This document shows, piece after piece, positions 57,727 to 64,000 of a stretch of DNA of 64,000 nt. Every line of letters begins with the position of its first letter. Position 1 is the first letter of the stretch. The notes under the pieces were generated by a model. It was not told the DNA's origin. It did not search any database and saw nothing but the letters and a program-made list of their open reading frames with translations. Source of the DNA: Leptospira semungkisensis (GTDB lineage Bacteria > Spirochaetota > Leptospiria > Leptospirales > Leptospiraceae); assembly GCF_004770055.1 (NCBI RefSeq), contig NZ_RQEP01000016.1, positions 36,864-100,863 of the forward strand, given 5' to 3'. Made by a program: the position numbers and the translations under genes.

Positions 57727-60477
57727 CTATACTCTATTTCGGTCCAAAACAGAAGAATCCAATATTTTTCGGATCTTTCCCCAGCTATAAGGTCTTTTGA
57801 GATGATTTTCGGTTAACTCTAGCGATTTGGTATTCCATTCCGAAACTGTAATGATCCGATACTGGCTTTTTAGTTTTTCCCATTCGATTGCTTCCGATTC
57901 GCCTAGACAAATATCTTCATCTACAAAGACCATGGTTATCCCAGTCTGGCTCTCCAGAACTGCTTTAGATTCATAAATATCATAAGCATGTAGTATATCA
58001 TATCCGGCTCTCTTGAGTAAGGCGCAGAGATAATTCTCTCCTTTTAGATTCTTCTCCACTACGAGCAATTTTCGATCCCTAACTTCAGGAGGATTCTCGT
58101 CTGTAAATAATTCGGGTTCTCTGGCTAAAGGAAGATATATCTCTATTGTAGTCCCTTTATTCAATTCACTGTGAATAGAAATGGCTCCATTGGACTGCTT
58201 TACAAATCCGTAAACCATTGGCATTCCAAGCCCAGTCCCCTTTCCTGTGTCCTTCGTGGTAAAGAATGGTTCAAATACTCTTTCTTGCGTAGCTGAATCC
58301 ATGCCTGTTCCCTCATCCCTTACGGAAATTACACAGGCATCTCCCATTTCCAAACCTCCGAGAAGAGCATTATGATTTTCCCTTCCCGCAGGAGAAAATG
58401 CTACGTTGATAAGAATTCGGCCTCCCTTAGGCATCGCATCTCTCGAGTTCAAACATAGATTCAAGATCGCATTTTCCAGACCATTCTTCTCGAAAGAGCA
58501 TAGCAAAGGAAAATCTTCGGAACAAAACTCCAAACTGACTATATCGTTCCGTATTTTGGAAACGATGGAAAGAAAATCGGAGACAACATGATTCACATCT
58601 GCGACCTCAGGATTTACGGCTTGTTTACGAGAGAAGGAGAGAAGTCTTCGATTTAATTCAGCGCCTCTTTGCACTGCATCCTGTGCAGAGAAGACTCGTT
58701 TTAACAATTCAGGTGTTTCTCTTAAATGAAGTTCCAGAAGATCCAAGTTCGCAAGAATGATATTCAGAAGGTTATTGAAATCGTGAGCCATTCCTCCTGC
58801 AAGCTGACCCACTGCTTCCATCTTCTGAAGTTGTCTCATGGAATCGTTCCATTCCTTTTCTTCAGTGATATCCTGCATAGTTCCGGAACTTCCGATCACA
58901 TTGCCTTGCTTACTCAGGATGACTTCTCCCTTGACCATCAAGGTTTTTTCGCGACCTTCTCTTGTAATGATTCTTAGCTCAGCTTCTTCGAAAACACCTT
59001 CTACGACGAACTTTTCATAATTCTTTAATATACGTTCTCTGTCATCCGCATGAACGAACTCTATAAATTCTTCGAAGCTAGGCGCAGGAATCTTAGGATC
59101 CAAATCAAATATTTCATAAAGACCGGGAGACCAGGACAATTCTCCCTCAAATTCCATACTCCAGCTTCCCATTTTCGCGATCTTCTGGGCCTTTTGAAGT
59201 TGCTCTTTGTTTCGATTTAATTTGTCCGCAAAGGATTCCAAAGTCTGGAGAGAAAGTTTGTCTTCGGTGATATCTCTACCGATGCAGAATATGGTCCCCG
59301 AATCGGGAGACTGGACCATATTCCAAAATAAGTATCTAGTCCTTCCATCTTTCGTAATACAACGGCTCTCGAATCTTTCCTTAGATACTGTTGATATCTT
59401 TTGTTTCGTGATCTCCACGTCGTCAGGATGCAGGAAGTTCAATATATTTTTGTTAATTAGGTATTTTCTTTCGTAACCTAAAAGTTTACTGAATGCCGGA
59501 TTCATCTTACGTATCTGACAATCCGAAGTAATAGTGAGAATAATATCGGAAGAAAGTTCTATCATCGCCTTTCTTTCCTCATCTGCAGCCCTTCTGCTTA
59601 CGATCTCTGCAAATCGTTTGGAAACTACTTCGAGTAGATCCAAATATGCTTCTTCTTCGTTTAGTACTCTTTCGGAGAGAAGTTCTATCTCGTAAAATCT
59701 TCCGTTAGATATGATAGGAATTCCTAACCAAGATCGAAATCCGGAAGCGAGCGCCGCATTTCTTCTCTTTAGCTTATCATCTTTTTCTAGATCCTGAATA
59801 AAATAGAGTTCACCTGTATCATTTAGTATCTTAAGAATACCTTCTTTGCTATTGAACATTTTACCGACGGAGTCTTCTCTAAAAGAAATCTGGGTATCGG
59901 ATGTATAAACATAAGGATCTCCATGATTGATATAAACCAATCCTTCTTTAGATCTCCAGATTTGTCCGAAAGTCCATTCAGTATTCTTAATTAATGTTCT
60001 AAGAGCCTTTTCAAAAGCGGAGCTCAACGTATCCGAAGTGGAAATATCCCAAAGAAGGCTTTCTCCTATGGTCCAAATAATCTCTCTTCTCTTTCTTTGA
60101 GTTATATCTATATAGTAGATCAGGAATCCTTCCGGACGAGGATAGATCCTTCCTTCTAACCAAATATTAGCAGGCTTGTAGAAGACCTCGAATGCTTGCG
60201 GCTTTGCAGTCTCTTTAGCTCTTTTATAGTTCGTTTCGAAGTCTGTCCCGAGCAGTCCCGGGAAATCTTTGAGCAGATTCTTGCCGATCAATTCTTCGCG
60301 AGGATGGCGAAATAGATTTTCGGCCTTTTCATTTATATATGTTAAATTCCAATTCGAGTCGGAGAAGATAAATGCATCCGAGATCGAATCTAATATGGGT
60401 CCGACCTCTTGGTTCGACTCAGGCAAGTTGCCTAAGGGGCCTTGCTTAGAAAATTCTTCGTTGCGACCCGTAGCCAT
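57727..60477 (-). CDS. Hybrid sensor histidine kinase (PAS-GAF-PAS-PAS-HK-REC)
   Basis: 916 residues, no membrane segment, so a cytoplasmic sensor. Domains by eye: PAS (about 25-135), GAF (about 150-300), PAS (about 300-410), PAS with PAC (about 430-550), HisKA with the phospho-His in GGMAHDFNNLLN (near 564), HATPase with NGLENAILNLCLNSRDAMP, DEGTGM and GKGTGLGMPMVYG, and a receiver-like tail (about 800-916) with VFVDEDICLG. The tail is diverged and its final conserved Lys reads HLKRPYS. Last gene of the signalling operon, 21 bp after the REC-EAL gene. Confidence 0.9.
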   Translation of the reverse strand: MATGRNEEFSKQGPLGNLPESNQEVGPILDSISDAFIFSDSNWNLTYINEKAENLFRHPREELIGKNLLKDFPGLLGTDFETNYKRAKETAKPQAFEVFYKPANIWLEGRIYPRPEGFLIYYIDITQRKRREIIWTIGESLLWDISTSDTLSSAFEKALRTLIKNTEWTFGQIWRSKEGLVYINHGDPYVYTSDTQISFREDSVGKMFNSKEGILKILNDTGELYFIQDLEKDDKLKRRNAALASGFRSWLGIPIISNGRFYEIELLSERVLNEEEAYLDLLEVVSKRFAEIVSRRAADEERKAMIELSSDIILTITSDCQIRKMNPAFSKLLGYERKYLINKNILNFLHPDDVEITKQKISTVSKERFESRCITKDGRTRYLFWNMVQSPDSGTIFCIGRDITEDKLSLQTLESFADKLNRNKEQLQKAQKIAKMGSWSMEFEGELSWSPGLYEIFDLDPKIPAPSFEEFIEFVHADDRERILKNYEKFVVEGVFEEAELRIITREGREKTLMVKGEVILSKQGNVIGSSGTMQDITEEKEWNDSMRQLQKMEAVGQLAGGMAHDFNNLLNIILANLDLLELHLRETPELLKRVFSAQDAVQRGAELNRRLLSFSRKQAVNPEVADVNHVVSDFLSIVSKIRNDIVSLEFCSEDFPLLCSFEKNGLENAILNLCLNSRDAMPKGGRILINVAFSPAGRENHNALLGGLEMGDACVISVRDEGTGMDSATQERVFEPFFTTKDTGKGTGLGMPMVYGFVKQSNGAISIHSELNKGTTIEIYLPLAREPELFTDENPPEVRDRKLLVVEKNLKGENYLCALLKRAGYDILHAYDIYESKAVLESQTGITMVFVDEDICLGESEAIEWEKLKSQYRIITVSEWNTKSLELTENHLKRPYSWGKIRKILDSSVLDRNRV

Positions 60478-60498
60478 TTCCTACCTACGTTGGTAGGC

Positions 60499-61707
60499 TT
60501 AGCCGAATTTGGAAAGGATTTCCGGGATTTTTTCGGGAGGAATTGGCCTAGAATAATAATAGCCCTGGCCTACGTCACATCCGGCTTCTTTCATCAATCT
60601 CTCAACTTCTGCAGTTTCGATGCCTTCCGCAACGACATTCATTCCTAACTTGTGCCCCAAATCTATGGACGCTTGACAAATAAATAACGATTCCCTATCC
60701 CTTGGGGAATCCATAACGAAGGATTTGTCGATTTTCAACTCAGTAAAAGGGAATCTATGCAATTGTTTCAGGGACGAATAGCCTGTCCCAAAGTCATCAA
60801 TAGACAAGCCTATCCCCCGAATCCTCAATCTTGTTAGAATGTCTTGAGTGAATCGGATGTTTTCCAAGAAGCTTGTCTCCGTAATCTCCATTTGGAATTG
60901 GCTCTGCGGAATATTCTTATTCTTAATTTTAGAAAGAATCCTCTCCGGAAAATCCAACTCGGTCAATGTAACAGGAGAAACATTAACCGCTACACGAAGA
61001 CTTCCCCCGTTTGCTTTCCAGATCCTTGTTTCGTCTAGAGCTAGATCGATGATCTTCTCCGTCATTAGATTCAAGATAGAAGTTTCCTTTTCCATGAGGG
61101 GAAGAAAGGAATCAGGAAATACGAGTCCAAGTTTGGGATGATTCCATCTGACTAGAGATTCGAAACCTTCTACCTTGCCGGTCTTTAAATCGAATTTAGG
61201 TTGATAATACAGTATGAATTGATTGGAATGAATCCCATCCAATAATTCTTCTTTTGTAAAAACGGGTCCTTCTTTGCCGCCGCCTCCGGCTTTCGCACGA
61301 GAAGAACTATCTTTCGCTTCCTTCTCGATCATTGCAGCGAGGATCCCTCGGATATCGGAGACTCGGATCGGCTTTTCCATAACCGCTACGATATTCAGTC
61401 CGTATTCTCCCGCCAATGTCTCAGCGCTATGAAGAGTCCTGCGATCCGCTCCAGAGATCAGGATCACATCCGGATGTACTTCCTTCTCAGATAAAGAGCG
61501 AATAACGTCCACTCCATCCATACCTGGGATCATAAGATCCAATATCACGCAATCAAAGCTTACATCTACTTTGTTTAGAAAATCGGGAGCAGTATGCGTG
61601 AGAGAAACCGAGAATCCGCAGTCTTCCGCAATCTCTCCTAAGATCTTGGCGATCTCTTCCTCATCGTCCAGGATCAAAAGTTTCTTTGCGTTCTTAGGAT
61701 CCGTCAT
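60499..61707 (-). CDS. REC-EAL cyclic-di-GMP phosphodiesterase
   Basis: 402 residues. A receiver domain (about 8-125; LLILDDEEE, phospho-Asp in CVILDLMIPGMDG, Lys in VMEKPIR), a Gly/Lys-rich linker, and an EAL domain (about 155-400). The EAL signature reads ESLVRW, and the metal/catalytic set NVSP, EITE, IDDFGTGYSSL, KIDKSFV, EGIET and QGYYYSRP is complete, so hydrolysis of c-di-GMP is expected. Encoded between two hybrid kinases, overlapping the upstream one by 4 bp; they probably phosphorylate it. Confidence 0.93.
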   Translation of the reverse strand: MTDPKNAKKLLILDDEEEIAKILGEIAEDCGFSVSLTHTAPDFLNKVDVSFDCVILDLMIPGMDGVDVIRSLSEKEVHPDVILISGADRRTLHSAETLAGEYGLNIVAVMEKPIRVSDIRGILAAMIEKEAKDSSSRAKAGGGGKEGPVFTKEELLDGIHSNQFILYYQPKFDLKTGKVEGFESLVRWNHPKLGLVFPDSFLPLMEKETSILNLMTEKIIDLALDETRIWKANGGSLRVAVNVSPVTLTELDFPERILSKIKNKNIPQSQFQMEITETSFLENIRFTQDILTRLRIRGIGLSIDDFGTGYSSLKQLHRFPFTELKIDKSFVMDSPRDRESLFICQASIDLGHKLGMNVVAEGIETAEVERLMKEAGCDVGQGYYYSRPIPPEKIPEILSKFG

Positions 61708-63605
61708 GCTAGATCTTCTCCAATCTTACGAACCGCTTCCTTCAAAGCCATTTTAGTATAAGGCTTACGAATAAATGGAAATCCATTCGATATTTCGAAT
61801 TCCTTCGGATCGTTAGACGAAGTAAGTATGACTCTTTGAGCACCGAATCGACCCAACTCGGTTTTGATATCTACGCCTTTCGATTTCGCCAACTGGAGAT
61901 CCAATAATACAAAAGAAATATTAGAATCTCCCGAGAAGAAATGAGTGAGACGTTTTATATCCGAGGTTAGAAGGGGCTCGAAGCCCAATTCTCTTAAATA
62001 CACTCCAACAAGCTCCGCGGTCTCCCGATTCTCTTCTATCACCAAGGCCTTTTTTCTAACCGAGGAGTTTTTATGATCGATAGAGAGTGAGATCTCTTCC
62101 GAAGAATTTTTCAGAAGAGGCAGAAAGATCAAAAAACTGGAGCCGTAATCCGGCACAGTGATCACTTTCAAAAAACCGTTCGATTGTTTTACAAAACCAT
62201 AAACCATGGTCAATCCTAAACCGGTCCCTTTCCCTCCTCCCTTAGTGGAAAAAAAAGGATCAAAGATACGGGCCTTAGTCGCGTCATCCATACCGGTTCC
62301 GGTATCTGTAACAGTGATGAGACTGTAATCTACGGGTTCCAAACCTGAAATTCTAGAACCTGTTTCCTCTCCATTCCTCAAAAATCCTGAGGAAATATAT
62401 ATTTTCCCACCATTGGGCATGGAGTCTCTTGCATTCAAAGCCAGATTCAAGACAGCGTTTTCTAAACCGCTCTTTTCTATGTCGCAAACAAGCTTTTCGT
62501 CGGAGAATTCATACTCTATCTCTATCTTCTCCGTTCTAATCTGATCCAATATAGGACGGAAGTCCCTTAGGATCTGATTCACATCGCAAGGTTCCGGATT
62601 CAATGCTTGCTTTCTGGAAAATGCGAGAAGCCTCTTATTGACGTCCGCCCCTCTTTGAATTGCATCTTGAGCCGATCGAACTCTCTTGAGTAGATCCTCT
62701 GAATCCTTCAGTTTTAATTCTAGTAGATCTAGATTTGCTAATATTACGTTTAATAGATTATTGAAATCGTGAGCCATTCCGCCGGCGAGTTGGCCGATTG
62801 CTTCCATCTTCTGAGAATGTCTGAGACGTTCTTCCGTATTCTTTCTTTCGGTAGTGTCCCTTTCTATTCCCATCAAATGAGTAGTCACACCTTTCTCATT
62901 CGTGATCGGAAAGATATCCATCTCGATCCAGTATTCTTTCCCGTCTTTATCGTAATTGATTACTTCTGCAAAACAAGGCTGTCCCTTGGAAATGCTGTCT
63001 CTTATTGTAGCGAGAATCGCTCGGTCTGTCTTAGGTCCCTGCAAAATACGAGGGGTCTTTCCAATGACTTCTTCTCTCTTATAGCCTGTAAGCCTTTCAA
63101 ATGCCTCGTTCACATAAACGATCTTAGGCCCGGGAGCGTCTATAGGATTGGCTTCCGTAATCAGAAAGATATCATTCGATCTTTCTATTCCCATCCGGAG
63201 AAGGTTCATCGACTCTTCATTCTTCTTATTCAGAAGAAGGACACGGATCGATTTATCTAACAGATCGAAATTTAAGTTTTCCTTAATTAGAATATCGGAA
63301 ACATTTGCTTCCTTTCCTCTTAATGCCTTGCGAATCTCCGCATTCTCAACGATCAGGATCAAGGGGGGAAGGTAATAGTGATCCAAATCCTTCCTCGGGA
63401 TCAGGCTTTTTCCTTCGCTGTGAGAAGCGATGATTATATCGAAAAATTCGGATGCTAGACGGGCCTCCGCTTCTTCCGCGTTAAACGCCCTCACCGAAAG
63501 GACATTACTCCCTTCGATCGCTCCCAGAAGACTCCGTATATCTCTATACTCATCTTCGCGATCTTCGATGATCAGAATCCGCCTTTGGACCTTCCAAAAG
63601 TCCAT
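61704..63605 (-). CDS. Hybrid histidine kinase (pseudo-REC-PAS-HK-REC)
   Basis: 633 residues, cytoplasmic. An N-terminal receiver-like domain (about 8-125) keeps the fold (RILIIEDRED) but has FDIIIASHSEG where the phospho-Asp should be, so it is probably not phosphorylated. A PAS domain follows (about 135-255), with GKTPRILQGPKTD at the position of the LOV cysteine loop but with Pro instead of Cys, so no flavin photochemistry. Next come HisKA (GGMAHDFNNLLNVI, near 278), HATPase (DTGTGMDD, GKGTGLGLTMVYG) and a C-terminal REC (FVLLDLQLA, IRKPYT). Its kinase core closely matches the kinase at 57727-60477. First gene of the three-gene operon. Confidence 0.9.
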   Translation of the reverse strand: MDFWKVQRRILIIEDREDEYRDIRSLLGAIEGSNVLSVRAFNAEEAEARLASEFFDIIIASHSEGKSLIPRKDLDHYYLPPLILIVENAEIRKALRGKEANVSDILIKENLNFDLLDKSIRVLLLNKKNEESMNLLRMGIERSNDIFLITEANPIDAPGPKIVYVNEAFERLTGYKREEVIGKTPRILQGPKTDRAILATIRDSISKGQPCFAEVINYDKDGKEYWIEMDIFPITNEKGVTTHLMGIERDTTERKNTEERLRHSQKMEAIGQLAGGMAHDFNNLLNVILANLDLLELKLKDSEDLLKRVRSAQDAIQRGADVNKRLLAFSRKQALNPEPCDVNQILRDFRPILDQIRTEKIEIEYEFSDEKLVCDIEKSGLENAVLNLALNARDSMPNGGKIYISSGFLRNGEETGSRISGLEPVDYSLITVTDTGTGMDDATKARIFDPFFSTKGGGKGTGLGLTMVYGFVKQSNGFLKVITVPDYGSSFLIFLPLLKNSSEEISLSIDHKNSSVRKKALVIEENRETAELVGVYLRELGFEPLLTSDIKRLTHFFSGDSNISFVLLDLQLAKSKGVDIKTELGRFGAQRVILTSSNDPKEFEISNGFPFIRKPYTKMALKEAVRKIGEDLA

Positions 63606-63636
63606 ATCATAAATCCAAGCGCCAAATCATAATCTT

Positions 63637-63642
63637 AGGAGG
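63637..63642 (+). promoter_or_regulatory. Consensus ribosome binding site of the small gene
   Basis: AGGAGG, full match to the anti-Shine-Dalgarno core, ten bases before the ATG at 63653. This decides the small-gene call. Confidence 0.6.
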
Positions 63643-63652
63643 GATTCGATCA

Positions 63653-63766
63653 ATGAAAAAGCCAAAAAACATGTGCTCGGATTTGACGAAAAAGACTGTG
63701 TATACTGAACGAAAGAGGAAAGATCGGGGGATTTATTGGGAAAAAGAACTATTCCGGTTTTTCTAA
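63653..63766 (+). CDS. Candidate 37-residue basic small protein
   Basis: ATG 63653 to TAA 63764-63766, 37 codons. The peptide starts MKKPKNMCSDLTKK and ends WEKELFRFF; it is rich in Lys/Arg with an aromatic C-terminus and one Cys, and has no signal peptide or membrane helix. Support comes from a consensus AGGAGG ten bases upstream and a hairpin that starts inside the last codons and is followed by a U-run. Divergent from the signalling operon. Chance occurrence cannot be excluded for so short a frame. Confidence 0.45.
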   Translation: MKKPKNMCSDLTKKTVYTERKRKDRGIYWEKELFRFF

Positions 63767-63778
63767 AAACCGATTTTT
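63755..63778 (+). terminator. Intrinsic terminator overlapping the small-gene stop codon
   Basis: CGGTTTTT (63755-63762), CT loop, AAAAACCG (63765-63772), then ATTTTT. The TAA stop of the 37-codon gene lies at the loop and the base of the 3' arm. Confidence 0.6.
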
Positions 63779-63794
63779 AAGAATCATTCTGCAA

Positions 63795-63890
63795 GTGATC
63801 CCCAGGATCATTCGGAAAAGAACTGCAGGAAAAGCCTTCTACGCGGCGCAAAGGATCACATCCGCGTATGAGGCTAAGTATTTCGGTTAG
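63795..63890 (+). other. Open frame resembling coding sequence without a good start
   Basis: The plus-strand frame ending at TAG 63888-63890 is open back to 63687. From GTG 63795 it would give 31 residues (VIPRIIRKRTAGKAFYAAQR to AYEAKYFG) with protein-like composition, but there is no ribosome binding site or ATG. It could be a gene remnant, a frameshifted extension or chance. Confidence 0.2.
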
Positions 63891-63894
63891 AAGA

Positions 63895-64000
63895 TTAGTT
63901 GGCTTTCTTGTTCGCGATGAACTTGGAGAGCTCTTCTCTGAAGGAATATTTCTTTTTTCCCATGAGATAACGGAATGCGCTCACGATCACGTCCGGACGA
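63895..64000 (-). CDS. 3' end of a minus-strand gene (5' part outside window)
   Basis: The last 35 codons are visible: RPDVIVSAFRYLMGKKKY, then SFREELSKFIANKKAN and TAA at 63895-63897. The tail is basic and helical. Too short to name a family. Same direction as the kinase operon. Confidence 0.7.
   Translation of the reverse strand, partial: RPDVIVSAFRYLMGKKKYSFREELSKFIANKKAN

Larger units (their letters stand above)
63606..63894. other. Region between the kinase operon and the next gene
   Basis: 289 bp without a large gene. On the plus strand it holds a probable 37-codon gene, a hairpin/terminator at 63755-63778, and a further open frame to 63890. The kinase operon promoter must also lie here or overlap it; no clear consensus was seen. 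Confidence 0.5.

Noticed and set aside
63000..63180. Possible LOV photosensor in the kinase PAS domain (GKTPRILQGPKTD)
   Set aside because: The flavin-binding Cys of the LOV loop is Pro here, so it is read as an ordinary PAS domain.

Overview
The window looks like a chromosome segment of Leptospira, probably a non-interrogans lineage. This rests on established family knowledge plus direct reading. Many predicted lipoproteins have loose spirochaetal lipoboxes (LSFC, LNVFC, TSSC, YSGC). There is a DUF1577/PilZ-type protein, a complete alternative complex III operon, a PMT-type membrane glycosyltransferase, and several long proteins with no recognisable family. No prophage, insertion sequence or CRISPR array was seen.

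Layout. 1-9133: the 2-oxoglutarate dehydrogenase operon sucB-lpd-sucA (minus; sucA lacks only its last few codons), then a bifunctional class A PBP and a metallo-beta-lactamase-fold protein. 9232-16228: a rhomboid-like protein without its catalytic residues, an outer-membrane barrel, an SGNH lipoprotein, a long regulatory-looking leader, lplA-glyA and a large orphan membrane protein. 16290-21265: a lone Pycsar-effector-like (DUF5706) membrane protein lies divergent to a three-gene cassette (degenerate RecA-fold protein, 84-residue protein, family B DNA polymerase), followed by a DUF1577/PilZ protein. 21561-30417: two lipoproteins and actABCDEF (alternative complex III). 30672-35377: a secreted EEP nuclease, then a YHYH-Sco1-MORN lipoprotein operon below a membrane AraC regulator. 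35602-41001: sufB-rlmN-lipoprotein-glycosyltransferase, and ahpC under a near-perfect PerR box. 41183-44577: two tandem paralogous small lipoproteins, a disordered proline-rich protein, a hotdog thioesterase and tRNA-Leu(CAA).

44597-57718 is the most unusual region. One minus-strand run encodes two paralogous secreted tandem-rhodanese lipoproteins, a small cytochrome-c-like protein without a haem motif, an outer-membrane barrel and a pentahaem cytochrome c lipoprotein. About 4 kb upstream a second unit on the plus strand pairs another exported tandem rhodanese with another pentahaem cytochrome, with membrane glycosyltransferase-like genes and an XRE-cupin regulator between. I read this as an envelope sulfur/redox system that I cannot match to a named pathway.

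57727-63605 is a signalling operon (hybrid kinase, REC-EAL phosphodiesterase, PAS/GAF hybrid kinase). The end holds a probable 37-residue small gene with a consensus ribosome binding site and the 3' end of another gene.

The respiratory theme recurs: lipoyl enzymes plus lipoate ligase, alternative complex III, a Sco-type copper chaperone and two multihaem cytochrome/rhodanese units. Starts were chosen from ribosome binding sites, signal peptides and family N-termini; several differ from the longest open frame.
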